A stretch of 64,000 nucleotides of DNA from assembly GCF_003001695.1 (NCBI RefSeq), contig NZ_PVYX01000001.1, positions 1,488,001 to 1,552,000 on the forward strand. The letters run 5' to 3'. This DNA is from Flagellimonas meridianipacifica. Lineage in GTDB: Bacteria; Bacteroidota; Bacteroidia; Flavobacteriales; Flavobacteriaceae. Shown piece after piece: positions 41,358 through 50,057 of this stretch. Position 1 is the first letter of the stretch. The number at the start of each line of letters is the position of its first letter. The notes beneath the pieces are model-generated. The model did not search any database. It saw nothing but the letters and a program-made list of their open reading frames with translations, and was not told the origin of the DNA. Both the position numbers and the translations under genes were made by a program.

Positions 41358-41801
41358 TTATTGAAAATTAACTGAACTAAAGTCGATATCGAATTCAAAG
41401 CACCAAATACTAAAACTATTTATTTCATCCAAGGTCCTGCCTTCGGGTAAGAAGACAGTTAATGTCTCATCTTCGAATCTTCGACCATTTAGACGCTCAC
41501 TTAGGCTTATTCCCTCATCGAAGTTGCCATTATTGGCACCATAAACACTAACAGCAGGGCCGAAACCATTGTAAAAGAAATTCGTAAATCGAATTTCGCA
41601 GTCTGAAACAATGGTGACAGTTCCTCGCACACCATAAGTTGTACTGACCGGAAGTTCTCGGGATTCACCTACCAAAGGATGTGTTGAATCACACTCTTGA
41701 GATTGTGGTACTTCGTTAGAAAGGGAAACGGAGTCATCACCAACATCACACCCTACAAGTATGAATGCCGAAATGATTAATAAAAAAGAATATTTTTTCA
41801 T
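41358..41801 (-). CDS. DM13 domain lipoprotein
   Basis: A 147-residue lipoprotein (lipobox LVG-Cys18). The mature part fits the DM13 domain: GVRGTVTIVSDCEIRFTNFFYNGFGPAVSVYGANNG, then SERLNGRRFEDETLTVFLPEGRTLDEINSFSIWCFEFDIDFSSVNF, including the conserved WC near the end and a second Cys in the middle. DM13 domains have been proposed to bind a redox cofactor or take part in electron transfer. It stands alone, divergent from the large T9SS locus. Confidence 0.8.
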   Translation of the reverse strand: MKKYSFLLIISAFILVGCDVGDDSVSLSNEVPQSQECDSTHPLVGESRELPVSTTYGVRGTVTIVSDCEIRFTNFFYNGFGPAVSVYGANNGNFDEGISLSERLNGRRFEDETLTVFLPEGRTLDEINSFSIWCFEFDIDFSSVNFQ

Positions 41802-41950
41802 AAATCTATTTATACAAAACAGTTGAGGGTATTTCGTCGTAGCATTTGTTTTTATTTACAGTTTTAACTGAAATAAATGTGGACGGAGTGCTAAGAATGA
41901 TCTTCTGTGCACTACTTGTGAAGACAGGGGATTAAAATTGAGCAATATCA

Positions 41951-41991
41951 TTCATCGATTAATAGACCATTCACCACAAATGATCGATGAA
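41951..41991. promoter_or_regulatory. Inverted repeat TTCATCGAT/ATCGATGAA upstream of the T9SS locus
   Basis: TTCATCGAT (41951-41959) and ATCGATGAA (41983-41991) are perfectly complementary with a 23-base centre. They lie about 80-120 bases upstream of the 1379-residue surface protein gene and 50 bases before the 16-base palindrome, so the region has two separate candidate binding sites. Confidence 0.45.
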
Positions 41992-42039
41992 ATACAACAT
42001 ATTTTCTTTTTAACACTGATTTTAAGATATGTTTAGAGC

Positions 42040-42055
42040 TTCTTACGCGTAAGAA
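42040..42055. promoter_or_regulatory. Perfect 16-base palindrome TTCTTACGCGTAAGAA
   Basis: The 16 bases read the same on both strands. It ends 16 bases before the ATG at 42072, where a bound protein would block transcription or ribosome entry for the T9SS surface-protein operon. CG-containing text is rare in this AT-rich intergenic DNA, which strengthens the case for selection. Confidence 0.6.
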
Positions 42056-42071
42056 CAACCTCAATTCTACT

Positions 42072-45000
42072 ATGATTCAAATTTTAGACCATACCAAAAA
42101 CAGAAACATTGCTTTGTTTTTACTGGTCGTTCTGGGCACTTTTTATTTGGGTTTCGGACAATGTACCTCAGAGGCTGGTCCAAACCAGACATTGAATCAG
42201 GGGACCCCTGTTTTCTTAAATGCCACTACTCCAACGGTTGGAACAGGCACATGGACTCAAATTTCTGGGCCTACAGGTATTTCTTTTGATAATGCCAACA
42301 ATGAAAACACGGAAGTTTTTGGAATTACTGCGGGAGATTATGTTTTTCAATGGACCGTTTCAGATGGAGTTTGTGTTCCTGCTTCAGATACCGTGGAAAT
42401 ATCCGTTTTAGGGGTTGATTTGGAACTTGACCTTAGTGCTTCCGATTTGAATCCTGGTATTGGGGATGTGGTTACTTTCACGGTTAACATAAGAAATAAT
42501 GGAGATTTAAATGCTACTGGAGTCTCCGTAGAAAATCTTGTCCCTTCGGGATATGGTGGCATTTCAGCAATTAGCAATGGAGGCACCTTTAGTTTTGTAT
42601 CCAACACAGTTTCATGGACGGGTCTAAGCATAGCTTCTAGTGGAAATGTCGATCTTACGTTTAATGCCACCGTTCAGACCCCAACAGGAACAGCTGGAGA
42701 ATTCACGCATATAGCTGAAGTAACGAACAGCGATCAATTTGATACCGATAGTATCCCAAATAATGATGATGGTGATCAAAGTGAGGATGATGAAGACGCT
42801 ATCACTGCTACACCTCAACAGGCAGATTTGTCTTTGACCAAAATTGTGGTGGACAACGATGTTGCCCCTAATGTGGGTGAAGAAATAAGTTTTGAAATTA
42901 CAGTTACGAACAGCGGTCCAGATGACGCTACCAACGTTCAGGTGGTTGACCAACTGCTTTCAGGATTTGATTTTGTACTCTATAGTGCAACTAGCGGAGT
43001 CTATGATGAAACAACTGGATTTTGGCAGGTGGGAACCATCGCCAATGGGGCTTCAGAAACTTTGATTATTGATGTTTTGGTTAATGCTTCTGGCTTATAT
43101 ACCAATACCTCACAAGTTATCGCTTCAGATGGTTTTGATATCGACTCAACACCTAGCAATGGAGTATCCTCAGAGGATGATCAAGACGATGTGGCCGTCA
43201 ATCCGGTTCCGGTGGTCGACCTTTCATTATCGAAAACTGTTGATGATAGTAATCCTAATGTGAATACTAATGTGGTTTTCACACTCACCGTTACCAATGA
43301 TGGCCCAAATGATGCGACCAATGTCGCAGTAACCGATCAATTGCCATCTGGGTTTACTTATGTTTCTGATGATGGCGCTGGGGCATACGTCAACACATCC
43401 GGGGTTTGGACGGTTGGTAACCTTACGAACGGAGCTTCTACTACTTTGAATATTACAGCTACCGTAAACACGACAGGTATTTACACCAATGTCGCTGAAG
43501 TTACGGCTCAAGACCAAGTGGATTCGGATTCCACACCGAACAATGGAATCTCGGCTGAAGATGATCAGGATGATACTTCTGTCAATCCTGTTCAAATAGT
43601 GGATGTATCAGTAACTAAGACAGCAGATGATTTAACTCCAAATGTGGGGGACCCTATTGTTTTTACAGTATCGGTAACCAATGATGGTCCAAGCGATGCG
43701 ACCAATGTGGTAGTAACCGATTTCTTAGCCTCTGGGTACGATTTTGTAAGCGCGACGCCAACGACCGGGGTCTATGAGCCTTTAAATGGCTCTTGGACCG
43801 TAGGGAATCTCGCTAATGGTGCAACCGAGACGATTAGTATTACGGCAAATGTGCTTGCCAGCGGAGACTATACCAACACCGCTGAGTTAACGGATTTAAA
43901 CGAAACGGATATTGATTCGCAACCTGCCAACAACGATGATACGGAAGATGACCAACAGACCATAAATCCAGTTCCTGTTTCGGTATCTGATTTGGTCTTG
44001 AGAAAGTCCGTGGATAATCTGACACCTTTTGTTGGGGATGAAGTGATATTTAGCATCAGCATCAGTAATGATGGTCCAAGTGATGTCACCGGAGTTGAAG
44101 TGCTTGATCTTCTTCCTTCAGGATATACTTATGTATCCAATTCAAGAACTGCTGGAGTGTACAATCCAGTAAGTGGCATCTGGGAATTAAATGGCGGTAT
44201 TCCAAATGGAACTACTGAGACCTTGAATATTAGGGCCTTGGTGAATCCAACGGGGGATTACTTTAATGTGTCCGAAGTTTTTGCTTCCGATAATTTTGAC
44301 CCTAACTCAACACCCAACAATAATGTACTGGCTGAAAATGACCAAGATATAGCGGGAACAACACCTTTGCCTTCATCGGATTTGAGCTTGCAAAAAACGG
44401 TGGATAACGAATTCCCTGATGTTTTGGACAATGTGGTCTTCACCCTTACCCTGGTCAATGATGGTCCAAGCGATGCCACTGGAGTGGTAGTATTGGACCT
44501 ATTGCCATCAGGATATACCTATGTTTCTGATGATTCAGGAGGTAACTACAATTCAACTACTGGTGAATGGAATATAGTAACCCTCGCAGGAGGCGGTACA
44601 ACAATTTTGAATATTACCGCGGTGGTGAATCCCACTGGAAACTATTTGAATGTTGCTGAGGTTATTTCGGTTATTCAGCAGGATCCCGATTCCTCACCAG
44701 GAAATAATGTGCTCTCTGAAGATGATCAAGATGAACAATCTACCACCCCAAGGATATTGACCGATATTTCTGTATCAAAGACTGTAAATGATTTAACACC
44801 ATCTGTAGGGAATCAAGTCACTTTTACCGTTACAGTCAATAATGCAGGCCCCAATGATGCGACCAATCTTGTAATTGAAGATGTTTTAGCTTCTGGCTAT
44901 GCGTTTGTAGCCGCAGTTCCGTCTTTGGGTACTTACGATAATTTTACTGGTGCTTGGGCTCTGGCAACTTTGGCAAATGGAGCAACGGAGACCCTTCAGA

Positions 45001-46211
45001 TTACAGCTACGGTACTTCAAAGTGGTAATTATGCCAATACGGCCGAGCTGATTGCTTTGGACACCTTTGACCCAGATTCTACACCAAATAACAATCTAAT
45101 TTCCGAAGATGATCAAGATACGGTTGTTCCTGTACCCAATGGACAAGCGGACCTGTCCTTGACCAAAGCGGTAGACAACCAAACACCAAATGTGGGTGAT
45201 GTAGTTGAGTTCGCATTGAACTTGACCAATGATGGCGCAAGTGATGTATCAGGCGTTATGGTTACCGATGTACTTCCCGGAGGATTTACATTTCAATCGG
45301 CGGTGGCGACAGCGGGGATTTATCAACCTTCAACGGGGCTATGGTCAATAAATGGGTCAATTCCCAATGGAACTACCGAAACATTGATCATTTTGGCAAC
45401 GGTAAACCCACCCACAGGGAATACTGAAGAATATTTGAATGTTGCTGAAATAACGGCAAGTGATTTTGCAGATCCGGATAGTAACCCAAACAGTAGTTTG
45501 GACCAGGATGATTTGAACGATGGTCTCCCAGATGACGATGAAGCTACGGTCCAAGTTACTCCCCAAACCGTGGACATTGGTCTACTAAAAGCAGTGGACA
45601 ATCCTACTCCGACAATTGGGGGAGAGGTGACCTTTACAATTACAGTTTCCAATCAGGGAAGTTCTACCGCTACGAATGTCGGTATCGAAGAGACTCTCCC
45701 TTCTGGATATCGATTTATTTCCTCGCAAGTGGACAATGGAGTTTATGATGAATCTTCTGGTTTTTGGGAGGTAGACCGATTGGACCCTCTGGAAACGGCC
45801 AGCCTGACTTTGACCGTTGAAGTACTGGATGAGGATGATTACCTAAACATTGTAAGCCTGTCATTCGTAGACCAATTTGATACCAATGACACCAATGATC
45901 GTGCGGAAGCTTTTATTGAACCTTCATGCTTGACCGTGTACAATGAGTTTTCTCCGAATGGAGATGGTGTGAACGAGACGTTCACAATAGATTGTATTTC
46001 CAGATATCCCAACAATGTTCTCCAGGTATTTAACCGATGGGGAAACATAGTATTTGAACAACGCTCATACAACAACGATTGGGATGGAACTTCCAATGGG
46101 CGAGCCACGGTGCAGAAAGGTCAGCAATTGCCAGTAGGCACATATTACTATGTGCTGGATTTAGGAGACGGCTCATCGCCAAGAACGGATTGGTTATACA
46201 TAAACAGATAA
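42072..46211 (+). CDS. Giant DUF11-repeat surface protein with T9SS type B sorting domain
   Basis: A 1379-residue exported protein. Order: signal peptide (to about 35), a PKD-like domain (TSEAGPNQTLNQGTPVFLNA...), nine DUF11 repeats of about 125-130 residues (each starting like DLSLTKTVDDxTPNVGD and containing TNDGPSDATNV), and a gliding-motility/T9SS type B C-terminal domain (VYNEFSPNGDGVNETFTI, LQVFNRWGNIVFE, WDGTSNG, LPVGTYYYVLDL). Most repeats end in an Asp-rich stretch such as DSTPNNGISAEDDQDD, a likely calcium site. Secretion is through the type IX system and attachment to the surface; the PorP/SprF and OmpA proteins downstream are the usual partners. The palindrome at 42040 may control it. 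Confidence 0.92.
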   Translation: MIQILDHTKNRNIALFLLVVLGTFYLGFGQCTSEAGPNQTLNQGTPVFLNATTPTVGTGTWTQISGPTGISFDNANNENTEVFGITAGDYVFQWTVSDGVCVPASDTVEISVLGVDLELDLSASDLNPGIGDVVTFTVNIRNNGDLNATGVSVENLVPSGYGGISAISNGGTFSFVSNTVSWTGLSIASSGNVDLTFNATVQTPTGTAGEFTHIAEVTNSDQFDTDSIPNNDDGDQSEDDEDAITATPQQADLSLTKIVVDNDVAPNVGEEISFEITVTNSGPDDATNVQVVDQLLSGFDFVLYSATSGVYDETTGFWQVGTIANGASETLIIDVLVNASGLYTNTSQVIASDGFDIDSTPSNGVSSEDDQDDVAVNPVPVVDLSLSKTVDDSNPNVNTNVVFTLTVTNDGPNDATNVAVTDQLPSGFTYVSDDGAGAYVNTSGVWTVGNLTNGASTTLNITATVNTTGIYTNVAEVTAQDQVDSDSTPNNGISAEDDQDDTSVNPVQIVDVSVTKTADDLTPNVGDPIVFTVSVTNDGPSDATNVVVTDFLASGYDFVSATPTTGVYEPLNGSWTVGNLANGATETISITANVLASGDYTNTAELTDLNETDIDSQPANNDDTEDDQQTINPVPVSVSDLVLRKSVDNLTPFVGDEVIFSISISNDGPSDVTGVEVLDLLPSGYTYVSNSRTAGVYNPVSGIWELNGGIPNGTTETLNIRALVNPTGDYFNVSEVFASDNFDPNSTPNNNVLAENDQDIAGTTPLPSSDLSLQKTVDNEFPDVLDNVVFTLTLVNDGPSDATGVVVLDLLPSGYTYVSDDSGGNYNSTTGEWNIVTLAGGGTTILNITAVVNPTGNYLNVAEVISVIQQDPDSSPGNNVLSEDDQDEQSTTPRILTDISVSKTVNDLTPSVGNQVTFTVTVNNAGPNDATNLVIEDVLASGYAFVAAVPSLGTYDNFTGAWALATLANGATETLQITATVLQSGNYANTAELIALDTFDPDSTPNNNLISEDDQDTVVPVPNGQADLSLTKAVDNQTPNVGDVVEFALNLTNDGASDVSGVMVTDVLPGGFTFQSAVATAGIYQPSTGLWSINGSIPNGTTETLIILATVNPPTGNTEEYLNVAEITASDFADPDSNPNSSLDQDDLNDGLPDDDEATVQVTPQTVDIGLLKAVDNPTPTIGGEVTFTITVSNQGSSTATNVGIEETLPSGYRFISSQVDNGVYDESSGFWEVDRLDPLETASLTLTVEVLDEDDYLNIVSLSFVDQFDTNDTNDRAEAFIEPSCLTVYNEFSPNGDGVNETFTIDCISRYPNNVLQVFNRWGNIVFEQRSYNNDWDGTSNGRATVQKGQQLPVGTYYYVLDLGDGSSPRTDWLYINR

Positions 46212-46248
46212 GGGGATGGGGAACGAAAAAACGAAATATACTAAGCGA

Positions 46249-47169
46249 ATGAGCAAGAAATGTAAAGGTATCCTTTTCCCTTTTTTCTGTCTCATTACAT
46301 TGGCAGCCTCCGCTCAGCAGGACCCTCAGTTTACGCAGTACATGTACAATACCTTGAGCGTAAACCCAGCTTATGCAGGTTCTCGGGGTCACTTAACCGC
46401 TCTTTTAATACATCGTTCGCAATGGATTGGAATCAATGGGGCACCTACTACCCAGGTATTGGCTGTTGATGGACCTATGGGAAACAATGTGGGTCTTGGA
46501 TTAGTCCTTTCCCATGATGCTCTCGGTCCTTCTTCAGAGGTTTTTGTGGATGGTAATTTTTCGTATACGCTTCAGTTGGATGATGACAATCGAAAACTAT
46601 CCTTTGGACTTAAAGCAGGGGGAAGGCTGTTTAATGTGGATTTTAATGAAGGAACCATTCAAAACCCGGACGTAGCTTTTCAAAACAATATTGAGAATAA
46701 ATTCTTCCCGACGGTTGGAGCGGGAGTATACTACCATACAAAGTCCAGTTATCTTGGTCTAGCCGTTCCAAACTTCTTCTCTGAGGAGCACTATGACGGT
46801 GCGGAGCAAGAAATCGCAACTGAAAGACTGCACTATTTTTTAATTGGAGGTAAAATCATTGACCTTACGCCTGATTTAAAATTCAAACCGGCCTTTTTTG
46901 TAAAATGGGTACCTGGAGCACCGGTCATTGCCGATATCTCGGCCAATGCCCTGCTACGGGAAACTTTTAATTTTGGTGTTGCTTATCGTTGGGATGATTC
47001 TTTTTCTGCTTTGCTGGGCGTTCAAATATCACCAGACCTTAGTGTTGGCTACGCATATGACCTGACCACTTCGGATTTAGGAGACTTCACCAGTGGAACC
47101 CATGAAATCTTTCTACGGTACGAATTCAAAACGGTTGAGAAAAGACTTAAATCACCTAGATTTTATTAA
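46249..47169 (+). CDS. PorP/SprF family type IX secretion system membrane protein
   Basis: An outer-membrane protein of 306 residues from the ATG at 46249 (an ATG at 46216 would give 317). It has a signal peptide then the family signature QQDPQFTQYMYNTLSVNPAYAGSRGHLTALLIHRSQWIGINGAPTTQVLAVDGPM, beta-barrel strands, and EIFLRYEF at the end. PorP/SprF proteins act in or beside the T9SS and often accompany a particular type B surface protein, as here. It begins just after the DUF11 gene and is followed by the OmpA-type gene with a one-base gap. Confidence 0.92.
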   Translation: MSKKCKGILFPFFCLITLAASAQQDPQFTQYMYNTLSVNPAYAGSRGHLTALLIHRSQWIGINGAPTTQVLAVDGPMGNNVGLGLVLSHDALGPSSEVFVDGNFSYTLQLDDDNRKLSFGLKAGGRLFNVDFNEGTIQNPDVAFQNNIENKFFPTVGAGVYYHTKSSYLGLAVPNFFSEEHYDGAEQEIATERLHYFLIGGKIIDLTPDLKFKPAFFVKWVPGAPVIADISANALLRETFNFGVAYRWDDSFSALLGVQISPDLSVGYAYDLTTSDLGDFTSGTHEIFLRYEFKTVEKRLKSPRFY

Positions 47170-47170
47170 G

Positions 47171-49120
47171 ATGAAAGGGATAAAAATATATTCAACTGCT
47201 TTTTTTCTATTGGCCATGGGTTTTATCCATGCTCAATTAAAGTACAACGATGCAGATACCAATTTTGATAACCTTCTCTATGCTAGGGCGGCAAAGCAAT
47301 ATGAAAGTTTGGCGAACAAAGGAGATGATTCACAGCATGTTCTACAGCGGCTTGGGGATTCGTATTTCTTCAACACCGATATGGAAAATGCCGTAAAATG
47401 GTACGGATTGTTGTTTTCAAAATATGAGAAGGTCTTGGAACCTGAATATGCATTTCGATATGTACACGCGCTAAAGGGAGTGGGAAATTACAGATTGGCC
47501 AAAGCCATTATGAAAATTTACACCAAGAAGTTGGATACTTCTGAGTTTTCTGTAGAGCAGCTAGCAGATAATGACGAAAAATTAGACGAATTGCTCAACA
47601 AGCAACCAGAGTTCTATATTTCAAATTTGGCGATAAATACCCCGGTCGCAGATTTTGGCCCAGCCTACTATAAGGACAAAATTGTGTTTTCGTCCAGTAG
47701 GGATTCATTAAAGTTTGAAACTCGGGTCTACGAATGGAACCAACAACCTTATTTGGATTTCTTTATAGCGGATACGATTGATTTGGGTTCGGATTTGGCT
47801 GAGGTGATTCCTTTTTCACCGATTTTAAACACACGATATCACGAAGCTGTCGCCAGTTTTATTCCAGAGGGAAATATTATGTATTTCACCAGAAACAATT
47901 ACACCGCTAGTGAACTGGGTCGGGATGATGAAGGAACCAATCACCTAAAGATGTATAGATCAGAACTCAAAGGGGGAGAATGGACGGAAGCAGAAGAAGT
48001 CCCTTTTAATAGCGAAACATATTCTGTAGGACAACCTGCCTTAAGCCCAGATGGTCGTTCCTTGTATTTTGTTTCGGATATGCCGGGAAGTATTGGGGGC
48101 ACTGATATCTTCGTCGTGGAAATTGATAGAGATGGTAATTATTCACAACCCAAAAATCTTGGTCCAACAATCAATACAAGTGGTCGCGAAATGTTTCCTT
48201 TTGTGACCGAGGAGAAAATCTATTTTGCATCCGATGGTCATTTAGGATTGGGCGGACTCGATGTTTTTGAAAGTGAAGTAAAAAATCAAACCTTTCAAGA
48301 CCCCATAAACCTGGGACAGCCCATAAACAGCAATCGAGATGATTTTGCTTTCATAGTCAGGGAAAAAACCAATAGAGGATACTTTTCTTCGAATCGTAAA
48401 GGTGGAAAAGGAGATGATGATATTTATTCGTTCCAACGGTTAGAGGAAATATGCTCTCAAACTGTCAAAGGAAGTGTGGTCCGCAAATCGAATGCCCAGC
48501 CTGTGGTAAATACGCAAGTCGAGCTTTTTACATCTGATGGAACGTTGTTGGGTAATACAACCACCGACCCTTATGGAGCTTTTAGTTTTGAAGTATTTCT
48601 GGATTGTGAAATCGGTTACACTTTAAAAATTGGAAAGGAGGGATTCATCCCGAACGAGGAAAACTTCAGTACTACAAACGAAAAGGATTTTGTCAATACG
48701 GTTCCCATGCAAATTGAAAAGGAACTCAACAAATTGATTGTCAATGAAAATGGAGTTTTAAAAATTAAAATTGACAATATTTATTTCGATTTGAACAAAG
48801 CTGATATTCGACCCGATGCGGCCCAGGAGTTGAACAAGATTGTTGAGGTGATGAAGGAATATCCTAAAATGGTCATCAAGATAGAGGCTCATACAGATTC
48901 AAGAGGTAGTGATAGTTACAATGAAAAACTATCTGACCAAAGAGCTAAATCCACCGGTAATTACATTGTCTCCCAGGGAATTGAGGCAAACCGTATTGAA
49001 AGTGCCATTGGTTATGGAGAAAAACTACTCTTAAATGGTTGTAGCAATGGCGTAAAATGTACAAATGAAGAACATGATTTGAACAGAAGGTCGGAATTTA
49101 TCATTGTAAATCTGGAGTAA
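47171..49120 (+). CDS. OmpA family protein with TPR-like and PD40 domains (T9SS locus)
   Basis: A 649-residue exported protein. Signal peptide (KGIKIYSTAFFLLAMGFIHA), a TPR-like segment (residues about 25-140), PD40 propeller repeats (LSPDGRSLYFVSDMPGSIGGTDIFVVEI and others), a carboxypeptidase-regulatory-like domain (VKGSVVRKSNAQPVVNTQVEL), and a C-terminal OmpA domain (DNIYFDLNKADIRPDAAQEL, IEAHTDSRGS, LSDQRAKSTGNYIV). This architecture is that of PorE-like T9SS accessory proteins that tie the machinery to peptidoglycan. It closes the three-gene locus. The ATG at 47171 gives the signal peptide; a longer frame overlaps the PorP/SprF gene. Confidence 0.9.
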   Translation: MKGIKIYSTAFFLLAMGFIHAQLKYNDADTNFDNLLYARAAKQYESLANKGDDSQHVLQRLGDSYFFNTDMENAVKWYGLLFSKYEKVLEPEYAFRYVHALKGVGNYRLAKAIMKIYTKKLDTSEFSVEQLADNDEKLDELLNKQPEFYISNLAINTPVADFGPAYYKDKIVFSSSRDSLKFETRVYEWNQQPYLDFFIADTIDLGSDLAEVIPFSPILNTRYHEAVASFIPEGNIMYFTRNNYTASELGRDDEGTNHLKMYRSELKGGEWTEAEEVPFNSETYSVGQPALSPDGRSLYFVSDMPGSIGGTDIFVVEIDRDGNYSQPKNLGPTINTSGREMFPFVTEEKIYFASDGHLGLGGLDVFESEVKNQTFQDPINLGQPINSNRDDFAFIVREKTNRGYFSSNRKGGKGDDDIYSFQRLEEICSQTVKGSVVRKSNAQPVVNTQVELFTSDGTLLGNTTTDPYGAFSFEVFLDCEIGYTLKIGKEGFIPNEENFSTTNEKDFVNTVPMQIEKELNKLIVNENGVLKIKIDNIYFDLNKADIRPDAAQELNKIVEVMKEYPKMVIKIEAHTDSRGSDSYNEKLSDQRAKSTGNYIVSQGIEANRIESAIGYGEKLLLNGCSNGVKCTNEEHDLNRRSEFIIVNLE

Positions 49121-49151
49121 TTTCAAAAGTTCCATTGTTTTGCATCAATAG

Positions 49152-49182
49152 AAATGCCGGGTCCCAAAGGAACCCGACATTT
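49152..49182. terminator. Hairpin between convergent OmpA and DUF4249 genes
   Basis: AAATG (49152-49156) pairs with CATTT (49178-49182), and inside it CGGGTCC pairs with GGAACCCG around a short CAAA loop with one mismatch and one bulge. It lies between stops at 49120 and 49206 and can serve both. Confidence 0.7.
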
Positions 49183-49205
49183 CCCAAGCAAAAAACCAAC
49201 CTAAA

Positions 49206-50054
49206 CTAGTCTTCAATAAATGTATAACTGGCCTTGTCTACCTCCGTTAGACGGAAATACCCAAATGCATAGTTTTCCGGATTTGTCACGTTGATGCAAT
49301 TTCCTCTAACAGCAACAGGAGTTGCCTCAAAAAGGCCAACACCACCTAATTGTGAAATAAGAATTTTGATGTAGTCGTAATAATCACGGGAAATGCCATA
49401 CATTTCAATGTCAACGACATCACCGGGCATAAATGGCAGAATGTTTTGGTCCTCGTCCTCTTCAATCTCATACCACCAGTCAATTTCATTACCATTGATG
49501 AACTCGTCTTCGGCCACTTCCAAATCGGGTAATAAATCTCCACGGCGTTTGAATCTGAAAAGATAATTATTCCCCTCTTCAATGGGGTCGGTGAATACAA
49601 CATGTACTTCCAATTCCTCATCATCAAACCCATCAATACGATCTTGGAAAACATTGGTGATTTCCGTTACCGGGGTCATGGTCTCCGTGGCACGATATAT
49701 ATCTCCATTATATTCAATTTGAAGAGTATAGGATTGCCCCATAATAGGTTCAAAACCAGTGGTCAAATATTCTCCATTGTTTTGGTCTTCAAAAACAAAT
49801 TCCTCATTGCTGGAATCATTTGTTACCACTACGGTAGCACCAACTACATCGGTTGTGGTATTCGTTTCAAAGAAGGGAGTGGAGGTTCTAAGGCGAATAC
49901 TTTGATTATTTCCTGGAGTACCTTTCTCCCAATCCAGAGATGCTTCCACTACCAAACGAATGGGACCATCTTGAACTTCCACATCTACGACATCTGTGCA
50001 GGCAGAGGATAATATGATAATAACTATTAAAGTGAATTTTAATATGGTTTTCAT
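49206..50054 (-). CDS. DUF4249 domain-containing lipoprotein
   Basis: A 282-residue lipoprotein (lipobox SSA-Cys19, TDVVDVEVQDG). Features of DUF4249 include LVVEASLDWEKG, VVGATVVVTNDSSNEEFVFEDQNNGEYLTTGF and YTLQIEYNGDIYRATETMTPVTEI. DUF4249 proteins are cell-surface partners of TonB receptors, as SusD-like proteins are. It follows the receptor gene by three bases and is very likely its surface lid or co-receptor. The promoter at 52507-52532 should drive both. Confidence 0.87.
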   Translation of the reverse strand: MKTILKFTLIVIIILSSACTDVVDVEVQDGPIRLVVEASLDWEKGTPGNNQSIRLRTSTPFFETNTTTDVVGATVVVTNDSSNEEFVFEDQNNGEYLTTGFEPIMGQSYTLQIEYNGDIYRATETMTPVTEITNVFQDRIDGFDDEELEVHVVFTDPIEEGNNYLFRFKRRGDLLPDLEVAEDEFINGNEIDWWYEIEEDEDQNILPFMPGDVVDIEMYGISRDYYDYIKILISQLGGVGLFEATPVAVRGNCINVTNPENYAFGYFRLTEVDKASYTFIED

Positions 50055-50057
50055 GTG

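Noticed and set aside
42800-45800. Regular DNA repeats that could be mistaken for a CRISPR or satellite array
   Set aside because: The repeat period is about 380-400 bases and keeps one reading frame; the repeats encode successive DUF11 domains.
46216-46248. Longer start for the first PorP/SprF protein
   Set aside because: The ATG at 46216 would add eleven charged residues ahead of a normal signal peptide that starts at 46249; the shorter form is preferred although the longer one cannot be excluded.
42072-49120. Polysaccharide utilisation locus
   Set aside because: There are no SusC/SusD pair and no glycoside hydrolases or lyases; the receptor at 50058 is paired with a DUF4249 protein and an ECF sigma factor.
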